A stretch of DNA of 64,000 nucleotides, from positions 1 through 64,000 of the forward strand of contig CAINOB010000001.1 of assembly GCA_903851365.1 (NCBI GenBank), given 5' to 3'. A program made the translations under genes and the position numbers. This DNA comes from an uncultured Bacteroidota bacterium. GTDB lineage: Bacteria > Bacteroidota > Bacteroidia > Bacteroidales > UBA12481. The notes beneath the pieces were generated by a model. It did not search any database. It saw nothing but the letters and a program-made list of their open reading frames with translations, and was not told where the DNA came from. This document shows positions 42,176-51,125 of the stretch, in pieces. Within the stretch, counting starts at the first letter, position 1; every line of letters starts with the position of its first letter.

Positions 42176-43327
42176 CTACATCAGTCCCGGTCGGCGTATC
42201 TTAACCCGCATCGTTCCCGGGATCTGCTTCTCAGCTATGAGGGCCAGATATCCCCCGCCGCCTGCGCCGGCAAGTTTCCAGGCGAGGGCATGCTTGCGGT
42301 AGCTGTTCACCACCTTAGCGATATCATCGTTATACATTAATGGAAAAAGCTTCACCTGCGCATCAAAAGAGGCCCTGTAATATTTGGCAAAACTTTGCAG
42401 GTCGCGATTCAGAATGGCCGGCCAGCATTGCTCGGCAGCAGCCGTTAAAGCTTTAACGTTTTCCTCATTGATCTGCGAACCGACCAGCGGACTGAAACCA
42501 GCCGGCCGTGGCCATAGCAATACCATAAACAGATGGTCCTCGATCCACGAAAGCACCTTTTCGTCGTGACAGGTCTCGATCTTCTTCGGCCAATAGCCGG
42601 TATCGTAGTAATGGCGGGCTAATCCGGGAACACAGATCCCGATGGAATCCTGGGCGCCCGACACTTCGGTTCGTCCGGGCTCATTTTCATATCGGAATAA
42701 AATCTCAGCCAGCTTCTCCGGCTTTTCAGGTGGAAGCTGATAGGGCCACAACTTGCGGGCTGCGTTGCGGGTGCTGGTCGACATGCCGCTCCGCTCATTA
42801 TAATCAATGATCGGCTCAAGCGACATCGTAATCGCCCATCCCGGTCCGAATTTATTCACATAAGGCTGATCGATCCAGGTGCCGGCCAGATCGAGACGAT
42901 AAGGCAGCTGGCACGAATCGGCACGGCGCAGACTGGTGGTAGACCGCGGCGGCAGACCGGCCTCGGGGATGCGCTCCAAAACGACATATTCAATACCCAG
43001 CTCTTCACACAACTGCTCCTTGGCTGGGGAGTTCCCATCCTCGTTTACCAAAAAAATATCCGGTTTAAAATTCCTCAGGTCCTCCTCAAAATCCATGATC
43101 CCCGATCCGCGGTTAATCCAAGCGCCGGTGACGTGCCTCACCGATTTAACCATGTATAGACGTTCCTCCTGACTGTTAACCGTATCGCGGCCCTTCAGCT
43201 CCCGAATTGTGTTATCGGAACCGATTCCTACATAGAGATCTCCCAACTGTGCAGCCTCTTTAAAAAACGCCACATGACCGCTGTGAAGCAGGTCGTAGCA
43301 ACCCGAAACAAATACCCGTTTATTCAT
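42176..43327 (-). CDS. Cytidylyltransferase-like / GHMP-kinase-like fusion
   Basis: A 383-residue two-domain protein. Residues 1-130 form a cytidylyltransferase fold with SGCYDLLHSGHVAFFKEA (the HxGH motif) and an RxxxLxxxxxxxF-like segment, as in HldE/RfaE nucleotidyltransferases and TagD. Residues about 145-383 form a compact GHMP-kinase-like region: PYRLDLAGTWIDQPY (substrate loop), the degenerate GMSTSTRNAA in place of GLGSSSA, GAQDSIGICVPG (a GGxQD-like motif) and KLAGAGGGGYLALIAE (GHMP motif 3). At about 240 residues the kinase half is shorter than normal. Its location beside GDP-fucose genes suggests activation of a sugar-1-phosphate or heptose-like sugar. The product is unknown. Confidence 0.7.
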   Translation of the reverse strand: MNKRVFVSGCYDLLHSGHVAFFKEAAQLGDLYVGIGSDNTIRELKGRDTVNSQEERLYMVKSVRHVTGAWINRGSGIMDFEEDLRNFKPDIFLVNEDGNSPAKEQLCEELGIEYVVLERIPEAGLPPRSTTSLRRADSCQLPYRLDLAGTWIDQPYVNKFGPGWAITMSLEPIIDYNERSGMSTSTRNAARKLWPYQLPPEKPEKLAEILFRYENEPGRTEVSGAQDSIGICVPGLARHYYDTGYWPKKIETCHDEKVLSWIEDHLFMVLLWPRPAGFSPLVGSQINEENVKALTAAAEQCWPAILNRDLQSFAKYYRASFDAQVKLFPLMYNDDIAKVVNSYRKHALAWKLAGAGGGGYLALIAEKQIPGTMRVKIRRPGLM

Positions 43328-43338
43328 GTAGTAAATTT

Positions 43339-43368
43339 AAAAAAAAGGGCGAACACACTGGTCCGCCC
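43339..43368 (-). terminator. Rho-independent terminator after fcl (R10 hairpin)
   Basis: On the minus strand, GGGCGGACCAGTGTGTTCGC then CC forms a stem of about 8 bp and runs into eight Ts. It is 57 bp past the end of the fcl C-terminal frame and just upstream of the cytidylyltransferase start. It has the same repeat design as 4336-4357. Confidence 0.65.
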
Positions 43369-43424
43369 CTACGAATTTTCACCGAGGCAACCTTGCCTCT
43401 TCTTTCTTATTTCTTCATACTAAT

Positions 43425-44539
43425 TTATGCCTTCTGCCTTTTGCCATCTGCCTTATCCAGATACCACTGATAGTATTTACCTACCCCCTCCTCCAAATCT
43501 ATTTTGTGCTTCCATCCTAGGGAATGCAATTTCGTTACATCCGTCACCTTCCGCATGGTGCCATCGGGTTTCGATGCATTAAATACCAGTTCCCCGCCGA
43601 ACCCAACAATTTTCTTAACCAGATGAGCCAGGTCGCAGATGGAGATTTCGATGCCAGTACCAATGTTTACAGAAGAAGTGCCGCCACTGCTTCGAACTTC
43701 CCTTTCCATCAAGTACACGCACGCATCGGCCATGTCCTCGCTCCACATGAACTCACGCATCGGAGTGCCCGAGCCCCAGATCTCAACGGTGACAGGAGAA
43801 TCGGTAGACGAAGAAGAAGATCGGGGGCCGCTTGACGAAACCCCAATACCGGCTAAAGTCGATCGTATCTCGTCTTCCGTCTTCCGTCATCCGTCTTCCG
43901 TCTTTCGTCTTCCGTCTTTAGGTCTTCAGCCAGCGCGTCGAAGTTGCTTTCCTCGAGCAGCTTGCCTAAATGTACCTTTCTTAAAAGTGCCGGCAGAACA
44001 TGCGATTTCTCCAGGTCAAAATTGTCGTTCGGACCATACAAATTAGTAGGCATTACGCTGATAAAGTTGGTGCCATACTGTATATTATAGCTTTCGCAAA
44101 GTTTGATACCGGCGATCTTTGCAATCGCATACGGCTCGTTGGTCGATTCCAGCGGTCCGGTCAACAGGTATTCCTCTTTCATCGGCTGGGGAGCCTCCTT
44201 CGGATAAATGCAGGTGGATCCAAGAAAAAGCAGCTTCTTCACTCCATTCATGTATGCCTGGTGGATTACATTATTCTGAACCATCAGGTTTTCATAAATA
44301 AACTCACCCCGATAAACATTGTTAGCCATGATCCCGCCAACTTTGGCCGCTGCGAGAATGACATATTCGGGTTTCTCAGCTGCAAAGAAATCTGTCACGG
44401 CCTGCTGATTCCGCAGATCCAGCTCAGCAAAGGTCCTGCCAATTAAATTAGTATAACCCTTCGATTGTAAATTTCTCCAGATCGCCGAGCCCACTAAGCC
44501 GGTGTGACCGGCCACATATATTTTAGAGTTTTTCTCCAT
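43425..44539 (-). pseudogene. fcl: GDP-L-fucose synthase, disrupted by a repeat and frameshift
   Basis: Epimerase/reductase of the GDP-mannose to GDP-L-fucose pathway. The N-terminal 208 residues (43853-44539) are normal: [11 protein letters not shown] (NAD(P) motif), [14 protein letters not shown] (catalytic Ser/Cys region), YAIAKIAG (YxxxK) and [12 protein letters not shown]. The C-terminal portion (from about 43790 down to 43425) has VEIWGSGTPMREFMW, NIGTGIEISI, ASKPDGTMRKVTDVTKLH. Between them, about 43797-43925, lies an R2/R3 repeat tract. The upstream frame reads repeat-encoded [16 protein letters not shown] and stops at TAG; the downstream frame has a TGA further into the repeat, so no single frame crosses it. 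Either a true pseudogene, two separately translated parts, or an indel error in a repeat. The final residues (KADGKRQKA) are also repeat-derived. Confidence 0.8.
43797..43925. repeat. R2 tract at the fcl disruption
   Basis: GACGAAGAAGAAGATCGGGG (43807-43826) and CGTCTTCCGTCTTCCGTCAT-type 9-mers (43870-43918) flank a short unique stretch. The 9-bp period makes slippage a plausible source of the frame change. Confidence 0.8.
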
Positions 44540-44567
44540 ATCCTAAAAAAATAAAAGATAAAATATC

Positions 44568-44695
44568 TCCACAGATGTCACAGATGTCACAGATAAACTC
44601 AGAGCCATCTGTGTAATCTGTGTCATCTGTGGATAGTTTATTTGTGTTCATTTGTGCAACCATTTGTGTCCATTTGTGGTTATCTCTTGATTCTC
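44568..44695. repeat. R7 palindromic repeat, CACAGATGTCACAGAT class
   Basis: CCACAGATGTCACAGATGTC ... CCATCTGTGTAATCTGTGTC: inverted arms around AACTCAGAG form a long imperfect hairpin, followed by TTTGTGTTCATTTGTGCAAC units. It lies between the fcl start and the 3' end of gmd and fills the intergenic gap. A second copy is at 51047-51118. Confidence 0.8.
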
Positions 44696-44696
44696 T

Positions 44697-45887
44697 TTAT
44701 TCGAAGTAATTCAAGGTCTTGAACCCACCCTCTTTCAAATACGCATCACGCTTGAAAATCTGAATATCTGACTCCATCATCTCCTTGACTAGATCTGCTA
44801 AAGAATACTCCGGCACCCACCCAAGCTTTTCTTTTGCTTTGGCAGGATTACCAATCAGCAGCTCAACTTCCGAAGGACGGAAATATTTGGGATCTACGTG
44901 AACCAGTGACGGGTGACTGCCCTCTGCCGGCTGCCGACTGCCTACTGCCAACTGGTGACGGGTGACGAGTGATGAGAGATATTGAGCTCCCACCTTTTCT
45001 GAGAAGAGTTTTTCATTAATATCTGTGATATGACCTGATTCATCTACTCCTGTGCCTTCAAATACAATAGTAATGCCGATTTCGGCAAAGGCCATTTTTA
45101 CAAAGTCGCGGATGGTGGTGGTTACACCGGTGGCAATTACATAATCATCAGGCACATCCTGCTGAAGCATCATCCACATGGCACGCACATAATCCTTTGC
45201 ATGGCCCCAGTCGCGCTGAGCGTTGAGGTTGCCAAGCCACAGCGAATCCTGCAGTCCTAGAGCGATCCGCGCAACGGCCCGGGTGACTTTACGGGTTAAA
45301 AAAGTTTCTCCCCGGATAGGAGATTCATGATTGAACAGGATACCATTCGATGCATGCATTCCATAGGCCTCACGATAGTTCTTCATGATCCAGAAACCAT
45401 ATAGTTTTGCCACCCCGTAAGGCGATCGCGGATAAAATGGTGTCGTTTCCGATTGCGGAACCTCCTGAACCAATCCATATAATTCAGATGTTGAGGCCTG
45501 ATAAATTCTGGTTTTGGCAGATAATCCAAGCAGTCTCACTGCTTCCAGCACACGCAGCGTTCCCATGCCATCAGCATCGGCTGTATACTCAGGGCTCTCA
45601 AAGCTGACCTTTACGTGACTCATGGCACCCAGATTATAAATCTCATCGGGCTGAACCTCCTGAATAATTCGTGTCAGGTTCATGCTGTCGGTCAGATCGC
45701 CATAATGCAAAACGAACCGCTGATTCTCCACGTGCGGATCTTCGTATATATGATCGATCCTCTCGGTATTGAACATCGAGGCACGGCGCTTGATCCCGTG
45801 AACTGTATATCCCTTTTTTAAAAGGAATTCACTCAGGTAAGCGCCATCCTGACCGGTAACGCCGGTGATTAATGCAATCTTTGACAT
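44697..45887 (-). CDS. gmd: GDP-mannose 4,6-dehydratase with in-frame repeat
   Basis: A short-chain dehydrogenase-fold enzyme making GDP-4-keto-6-deoxymannose, first step to GDP-fucose and related deoxysugars. Signatures: [62 protein letters not shown] (YxxxK) and [19 protein letters not shown]. Near residue 306 a stretch of about 25 residues ([20 protein letters not shown]) is translated R3/R1 repeat, placed just before [16 protein letters not shown]. Downstream conserved sequence is intact, so activity is probably preserved. It pairs with fcl directly downstream on the same strand. Confidence 0.93.
   Translation of the reverse strand: MSKIALITGVTGQDGAYLSEFLLKKGYTVHGIKRRASMFNTERIDHIYEDPHVENQRFVLHYGDLTDSMNLTRIIQEVQPDEIYNLGAMSHVKVSFESPEYTADADGMGTLRVLEAVRLLGLSAKTRIYQASTSELYGLVQEVPQSETTPFYPRSPYGVAKLYGFWIMKNYREAYGMHASNGILFNHESPIRGETFLTRKVTRAVARIALGLQDSLWLGNLNAQRDWGHAKDYVRAMWMMLQQDVPDDYVIATGVTTTIRDFVKMAFAEIGITIVFEGTGVDESGHITDINEKLFSEKVGAQYLSSLVTRHQLAVGSRQPAEGSHPSLVHVDPKYFRPSEVELLIGNPAKAKEKLGWVPEYSLADLVKEMMESDIQIFKRDAYLKEGGFKTLNYFE
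44903..44978. repeat. Composite R3-R1-R3 element inside gmd
   Basis: CCAGTGACGGGTGACTGCCC, CTGCCGGCTGCCGACTGCC, TACTGCCAACTGGTGACGGG and TGACGAGTGATGAG: R1 units enclosed by R3 units. In frame with gmd. Confidence 0.8.
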
Positions 45888-45928
45888 ATAATTAAGCTGA
45901 TATTTCTTCGATTGTTAATATTAAACTT

Positions 45929-46012
45929 CCTCCCCATCTGAAGATGGAGGCTATTGATATCGCTCCTCCGTTCATTCGTCTCCTGCCTTCGGCCCTCTAT
46001 CCTCTGCCTTAA
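45929..46012. repeat. GGAGGAG hairpin and R1b tract
   Basis: CCTCCCCATCTGAAGATGGA forms a hairpin of about 9 bp; GATATCGCTCCTCCGTTC follows, with the same flank as 36153-36182. Then TGCCTTCGGCCCTCTATCCT runs up to the stop of the next gene. Confidence 0.6.
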
Positions 46013-46014
46013 TA

Positions 46015-49000
46015 TTAATCCCAATCACAAATTCCCTCAATATATTCTTTTGAACCATCCCTCGACCACCCATCTAACTGAGCTACATCCTTCAGCTGCT
46101 GACCGCGCATCCGGCTAACATTAATGTAGGCACACGGAAGTTCCGGCAATGAGGTCATGTCACCCCAGAGTTTTTCGAATTGGGTTACCGGGTATACATC
46201 TTCCTGACCCTTTCCCCACCGTTTCTTGACATCCTTGATAATTACATAAGTGGGCATTCTTGAGGCTACCTTAAAAACTCCCGATTCAACTTTCTGGATA
46301 TCAGATAATTCATCGCGGGTTAATCCAAAAGAAGCCAAAAGCTTATCAATGTTGATCCAGAAGGTATTGGTATTATAATAGCTCAGGTTAAACTCGATTT
46401 TATCATCCGGAAGAGCTAATCCTTCAACCAGTCGCATCTGCCCGTTTATTTTTGCCAGTCCACCACCCCGGTCATCCAGCTTGCGCGTTATAACCTCAAC
46501 AGTCATAGACTTTTGCTGGTCGATGTGATATCCCAGCAAAGCGGGATCAGCACTTGCTCCCAGGGTATCAATATTGTGGACCAACAGATGTTTTAAGTTT
46601 GGATTATCCTTAATCATCTTCCGAAGGGTTCCATTGAGTATCAGGTTCGGTATTTCATACCAGTGACCCACCGGATGGATACACTGCTCAGGCAGATTAT
46701 CCCGGTAATCCTCCCCCTCGCCTGCTCCTTTGGCCCAATTAATCAATGCTGCATGAAGGCTTTGCTGAATTTTCTGCGACTGCTCATCAAGCACCTGATG
46801 AGGAATCTCTTCCCATAAAAACCGGAGATCCCGCTCTGTTGGAATCAATCTCAAACCAATAACTTTTCCTTCTGATATATGTATTTCTGGCTTTTGAGGC
46901 CTTCCGTTTGTACCATCTAAAAATGTTGATATTGCAGGATTCGTCAGGTAGCTGGTCGTAAAAACATGTTGCAATTTTGTTGAGTAGGATAAATTCGCTT
47001 TTTCTGTTTTAGCCAGATGTATTTCCACGAAATTGCGATGCCTGCCATCCATTTTGACAAATGGATTCAGTGACTTAACTACCCCTGCGCCTTTTGTCCA
47101 CCGACTCCCAACCCCGCCTGCTAACGAAACGATGGCCAGTTCCCGGTTTCGAAGTGAATTCAGTCCCAAATCAATCAGACGCTGATCCTCAAGCACCTCT
47201 TGTCCGGAAATCTCTGAGGTCGACACATCTTCGATGGTTGTACTGATTGGCAACCTGTTTTTGGATAATCCTATTCGTCCGGATTTTAACTCTTTCTTTA
47301 TCTTTTCATGCTGATCAGGATTAAACCCCAGCTCTTCCAAAAGTTTGTTAAGTGGTTTCTGACGGTTATTACTCTCCCGCTCCTGGGGGATCATACGGTC
47401 GAAAAGATTGTTCACAAAACCGGAATATTGATCGTCCAGCTTATAAGCCTGACCTATAATTCCCAATTCGAGGCGCTGACATTCGGTTAACGATAACAGG
47501 TCTTTTTTCAAAATCCCTGGTAATAGCAGCGTATAATATTCCATTGGCATTAACGCATTCAAACCAGTGCCTAAATCCGCGATTGTTCCGTTCTCATTGA
47601 TACTGAAGTCGTATACTACCGGCTCCATGGCAAAAGGAATGGCATGCTCGAATTTCTTTTTTGTTTCAGACATCAGCTGCTGAAGGCGATCCTGTGCCTT
47701 TTGTTTATAAGCGGGGTCAAAAATAAAGCCCATACCACCGCCCGACATTCCGCCCATCATCCAGAAACCCCAGAACTTATCCTTAAACTCTTCGGTAATC
47801 CGATTTATTAATGTCTCGGTATAAAGATTCGAGGCCCAGGGTATGATATCCTGAATGGGACCTTCAAAATTCTTATGAGTAAAGTCTCCGATCCCTTTAA
47901 TATCGCCATTCTTGAGCTTTTGCACCACCTCCTCAAAATAAGCGATGGCATTATTTCGGGCTTGCCATTCATTTTTCGAGCGAAGCAGATATTTTTCAGT
48001 GACCATTTCCAATACCGGGCCCACATCCTGCGCCATACCCCCGTGAACCATCACCAGACTATCCTGCAATTTTTTCCTGGTCAGCTGGTTAACTGTATCT
48101 GTATCAAGAATAGTATGTTGTGGCAGCAAGCGTCCCTTGCTGATTCCATATTCAGGATCACCGACAGCTGCTTCAACTCCTTTAATCAGTTTCATCCCGG
48201 GCCACACACCTCCGGAATCCTGCCAACCTCCACCTGAACCAGCCAGCCATTCTCCCAAAATCGCTTTGGCTGCTACCAGGCGCCGTTCTTCTTCGTTCAA
48301 TATTCCGGTTAACTTTTCAGTCTGGCAGGTAGCCCGCATGCACAATGATATCAGCGATGCCAAAAGATTTGTCGAAACGGCCAGACGAGAGCCTTTGGGA
48401 ATATTATTCACCTTGCTTGAAATCTCGATCCCTTTGCCCTGACCCACCATATTATCCAATAAAGCGCTTAAAGGCAGACCGGCACCTTCCATGCCCGGAG
48501 GAACAATGCCTGATGCAATCAAAGCTGCTTTCAATAACCCGAGGTAATCCTTGGCAAAGTCAAACACTTCGGGCAAACTTGTGATATCCGAGGAAGTGGC
48601 CAGGTCAATACTGGTAAGCCTTATCACGGGTTCATCAATGATTCGGAACCAGGTTTCAATCGGAGGTTTTGGTTCCGTGTTTTTTAGGGGATTCCTGATG
48701 CAAAGGTTAACCGAGATATTCAAAACCTTAGCGCCTTCAGGATAATCCATGCCCAAAAAGAAGATGTCGCTCCAGCCACTGTGGCTCAGATCCATCCTTA
48801 CCGGAGTTGTCTCGTGCAAACAAGGATAAATGCCCGTTTGTTCATCATGACGAAGCAAGGCGGAATTGATTTTTAAAGGCTGATCAAGAGGATGACCAAC
48901 CCTGAACATCCATTTATTACCGGCGGTCGACCGGACGCTCAGCTTAACCTGGTCAGCAAGTGTTTGAAAAGCAAGCTGATGGTAAGCATCTGCCAATCCG

Positions 49001-49341
49001 CTGGATATGCCTTCATTGGCACCCTTGCTATCCTGAACGGTTAAAAACAGCGTAATAGCTTCCTCGAACCTTCTGTTTAAGATATGCTCATACGCTTCGA
49101 AGGGGATAATTCCTTCCGTGCCAATTTTTCCTTTCACCGGGATATAAAAGCGGTGGATAGCATATAGGAAAAACAAGGCCCTCACACGGTTGTACAGATT
49201 TGTTTCCTCCTTACGGTAGAGCTCAAGTTCCCTGGTGGCAGTCAACAATTCCCCGAGGCTGGCTTGATTACAGAATTCGTCGAGCGACCGGTTTTTGATC
49301 GACGGGTCGGATGAACAAATGATGTTGATTAATGTGCTCAT
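46015..49341 (-). CDS. GHMP-kinase-like / UDP-sugar pyrophosphorylase-like fusion
   Basis: About 1108 residues (start ATG 49341; an in-frame TTG at 49356 overlaps the upstream stop). The N-terminal part contains GHMP-kinase signatures in order: VRMDLSHSGWSDIFFLG (like the VRxDLAGGWSD of fucokinases), KGSRLAVSTNLLASLISL (motif 2, degenerate), SGGGWQDSGGVWPG (matching the GGGWQD of the fucokinase/Fkp group) and WMMGGMSGGGMGFIFDP (motif 3). From about residue 690, ELAIVSLAGGVGSRWTKGAG starts a UGP/UDP-sugar pyrophosphorylase-like domain (AGGxGTR-type loop) with HLLVHNIDTLGASADP. Likely role: phosphorylate a free sugar, then transfer UMP (or another NMP) to it, a salvage route to a nucleotide sugar. 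The domain order is the reverse of Fkp. Substrate unknown. Confidence 0.75.
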   Translation of the reverse strand: MSTLINIICSSDPSIKNRSLDEFCNQASLGELLTATRELELYRKEETNLYNRVRALFFLYAIHRFYIPVKGKIGTEGIIPFEAYEHILNRRFEEAITLFLTVQDSKGANEGISSGLADAYHQLAFQTLADQVKLSVRSTAGNKWMFRVGHPLDQPLKINSALLRHDEQTGIYPCLHETTPVRMDLSHSGWSDIFFLGMDYPEGAKVLNISVNLCIRNPLKNTEPKPPIETWFRIIDEPVIRLTSIDLATSSDITSLPEVFDFAKDYLGLLKAALIASGIVPPGMEGAGLPLSALLDNMVGQGKGIEISSKVNNIPKGSRLAVSTNLLASLISLCMRATCQTEKLTGILNEEERRLVAAKAILGEWLAGSGGGWQDSGGVWPGMKLIKGVEAAVGDPEYGISKGRLLPQHTILDTDTVNQLTRKKLQDSLVMVHGGMAQDVGPVLEMVTEKYLLRSKNEWQARNNAIAYFEEVVQKLKNGDIKGIGDFTHKNFEGPIQDIIPWASNLYTETLINRITEEFKDKFWGFWMMGGMSGGGMGFIFDPAYKQKAQDRLQQLMSETKKKFEHAIPFAMEPVVYDFSINENGTIADLGTGLNALMPMEYYTLLLPGILKKDLLSLTECQRLELGIIGQAYKLDDQYSGFVNNLFDRMIPQERESNNRQKPLNKLLEELGFNPDQHEKIKKELKSGRIGLSKNRLPISTTIEDVSTSEISGQEVLEDQRLIDLGLNSLRNRELAIVSLAGGVGSRWTKGAGVVKSLNPFVKMDGRHRNFVEIHLAKTEKANLSYSTKLQHVFTTSYLTNPAISTFLDGTNGRPQKPEIHISEGKVIGLRLIPTERDLRFLWEEIPHQVLDEQSQKIQQSLHAALINWAKGAGEGEDYRDNLPEQCIHPVGHWYEIPNLILNGTLRKMIKDNPNLKHLLVHNIDTLGASADPALLGYHIDQQKSMTVEVITRKLDDRGGGLAKINGQMRLVEGLALPDDKIEFNLSYYNTNTFWINIDKLLASFGLTRDELSDIQKVESGVFKVASRMPTYVIIKDVKKRWGKGQEDVYPVTQFEKLWGDMTSLPELPCAYINVSRMRGQQLKDVAQLDGWSRDGSKEYIEGICDWD

Positions 49342-49345
49342 TGTA

Positions 49346-50200
49346 CTATCTGCCAATCGAATTCATATTTTTCATGACAAAAAACTCAAGCAATTCGGCC
49401 ATAACCTGGTCCCGATCGGAACCACTCAAAGCTAATGCCAGCTGGGCTTTCAATAACCCATAGCGTGATCCTGTATCAAATCGCCAGTCATTCTTTTCCA
49501 ATGCCAGATATTGTTCTTTTGTCGCCAGTTGATTTAATGCCTCGCTCAATCCTATTTTTCTGCCATCGGATTTTTCCAGATTTTGCTTCAAGATTTGCAT
49601 AAGTCCCGGAGATAAGACATGCATTCCAAAAAAGCACAGGTAATGCCCGGTTCTTAATCCCGGCACGATCAATTTTTGCTCAGCCAGGGTCGGAGTCGGT
49701 TTCTCTATAACTTTATCGATCACGTAGAGATCTTTAGTCCTTGGAACCCTTTTACCGCCAACCGTTCCATAATTCGGGATCAGATTTTCACGCGTGGGAG
49801 TAACCGCTGAAACCGAACAATTATTTTGAGAGGCTATTTCGACCAGATGTTTCGCACAAGGGATATCTGACTTATTCACATATAAATGATCACCAACCAG
49901 ATGCAAAAAATAGTCCTTCCCGGTAAATGGAAGTCCGCACAAAATAGCATGTCCATATCCCAATGGTTGATCCTGTTCAATGAAATGAATCTGTTGGTCC
50001 ATGGATATCAATCCCTTATATACATCCCGATCCCCGGCATGAATGATAACCGCAATTTCTTCAATGCCTGCCTGACGGACTTCATCAATCAGGATTTCGA
50101 GTACCGTTTTACGATTTCCGTCACGGTCCACCAGGGTTTGCATTGCTAGTTTTCGCTGATCAGCACCGGCTGCCGTAATCAGCGCTTTTTTAATTTGCAT
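49346..50200 (-). CDS. GalU-like sugar-1-phosphate nucleotidyltransferase (atypical)
   Basis: A 284-residue protein of the GalU/RfbA nucleotidyltransferase fold. It begins KKALITAAGADQRKLAMQTL where GalU normally has PAAGxGTRxLPxTK, so the glycine-rich nucleotide loop is altered and the GTR is missing. Later parts are GalU-like: LVDRDGNRKTVLEILIDE, FIEQDQPLGYGHAIL, FLHLVGDHLYV, YGTVGGK, VIDKVIEKPTP and WRFDTGSRYGLLKA. Likely UTP:glucose-1-phosphate or related transferase. It ends 5 bp before the ATG of the kinase/pyrophosphorylase gene on the same strand, so the two are almost certainly one operon and may feed one pathway. Confidence 0.72.
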   Translation of the reverse strand: MQIKKALITAAGADQRKLAMQTLVDRDGNRKTVLEILIDEVRQAGIEEIAVIIHAGDRDVYKGLISMDQQIHFIEQDQPLGYGHAILCGLPFTGKDYFLHLVGDHLYVNKSDIPCAKHLVEIASQNNCSVSAVTPTRENLIPNYGTVGGKRVPRTKDLYVIDKVIEKPTPTLAEQKLIVPGLRTGHYLCFFGMHVLSPGLMQILKQNLEKSDGRKIGLSEALNQLATKEQYLALEKNDWRFDTGSRYGLLKAQLALALSGSDRDQVMAELLEFFVMKNMNSIGR

Positions 50201-50287
50201 ATATTATGGTATATGGTTGATTTTCACAATTCGTGGAATCAATGTTGATAAATGAATGCTCTATTCGTCAAATGTCTGATAACTTAT

Positions 50288-50319
50288 TTTGCTGTCGCTA
50301 TTCCGAACAAGTAACTTTG
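50288..50319 (+). promoter_or_regulatory. Strong Bacteroidota-type promoter for the OMP pair
   Basis: TTTG at 50288-50291, a 20-bp spacer, then TAACTTTG at 50312-50319, an exact TAnnTTTG match. The ATG follows 20 bp downstream (50339), giving a very short leader. Confidence 0.65.
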
Positions 50320-50338
50320 GGCGCAAGTTGGCTAGTGA

Positions 50339-51043
50339 ATGAAATTGAAGTTCCTCATATTCTGCTTATTACTATCTATTATCCCGGCTTTATCGCTTAA
50401 TGCCCAGATGAAGACTTACTGGTATAAAGAAGTTGAGGCTTTCCTTGGAGGTGGAACTTCGAGCTATTTTGGTGATGTTGGGGGTACGGATTCAAAAATC
50501 ACTGGGGTTCAAGCCGTATTCGACCATCTCGATATCGATCTCTGGCAAACCCGGTTCGCACTGACCGGTGGAGCACGCATTATGCCAAAACAATATCTGG
50601 CCATCAGTGCACAGATCTCTCCTATCCTACTGAGCGGCAACGACCTGCGCTCAAACTATGCCTACCGCGGATACGCCTTCAATACCACAATTCTGGAAAT
50701 CAGCGCACAGGCGGAATATTATATCGCAAACCGTATGACCGGTTTCGCCCCCTATGTTTTTGGCGGGGTGGGCGGAATGGTATTCGGATATAAAAACAAT
50801 CAGGGGGATAAGCGAAAATGGGATACCGGTAATACCTTTATTCTTGGCCTCGGCAGCCGCTTTCCTGAAACACGGCGCATCACCCACTCCATCGATTTTG
50901 CCTTCCATTTCACCACCACCGATTACCTCGATGGCTTCCCTACCCCTCGAAAAAGTCCGGATTTATTCTTCCTGATATCATATAAAGTCAATTTTAACGT
51001 TTTTACGCTGTTGACATATGATTACAGAGGACGCGTAAAATAA
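50339..51043 (+). CDS. Outer-membrane beta-barrel protein, first of tandem pair
   Basis: A 234-residue small outer-membrane porin-like protein. Signal peptide MKLKFLIFCLLLSIIPALSL-NAQ. The mature part has about eight amphipathic strands starting EVEAFLGGGTSSYFGDVGG, with short turns and Asn/Gly/aromatic pattern, ending in a hydrophobic strand (FLISYKVNFNVFTLL). It resembles the Bacteroidota outer-membrane families of the OMP_b-brl/DUF6089 kind. It is 35-40% similar by eye to the next gene. Role unknown; a place among polysaccharide genes makes an envelope role likely. Confidence 0.75.
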   Translation: MKLKFLIFCLLLSIIPALSLNAQMKTYWYKEVEAFLGGGTSSYFGDVGGTDSKITGVQAVFDHLDIDLWQTRFALTGGARIMPKQYLAISAQISPILLSGNDLRSNYAYRGYAFNTTILEISAQAEYYIANRMTGFAPYVFGGVGGMVFGYKNNQGDKRKWDTGNTFILGLGSRFPETRRITHSIDFAFHFTTTDYLDGFPTPRKSPDLFFLISYKVNFNVFTLLTYDYRGRVK

Positions 51044-51046
51044 AAA

Positions 51047-51118
51047 CTATCAACAGATGACGCAGATTTCACAGATAAGAACCGAGCCATCAGTGAAATC
51101 TGTGACATCTGTGGAGAA
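51047..51118. repeat. R7 element between tandem OMP genes
   Basis: CAACAGATGACGCAGATTTC ... GAAATCTGTGACATCTGTGG: inverted arms around AAGAACCGAGCCATCA. An ATG inside it (51057) creates a false 23-residue extension of the downstream gene. Partner copy at 44568-44695. Confidence 0.8.
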
Positions 51119-51125
51119 AAAAGGT

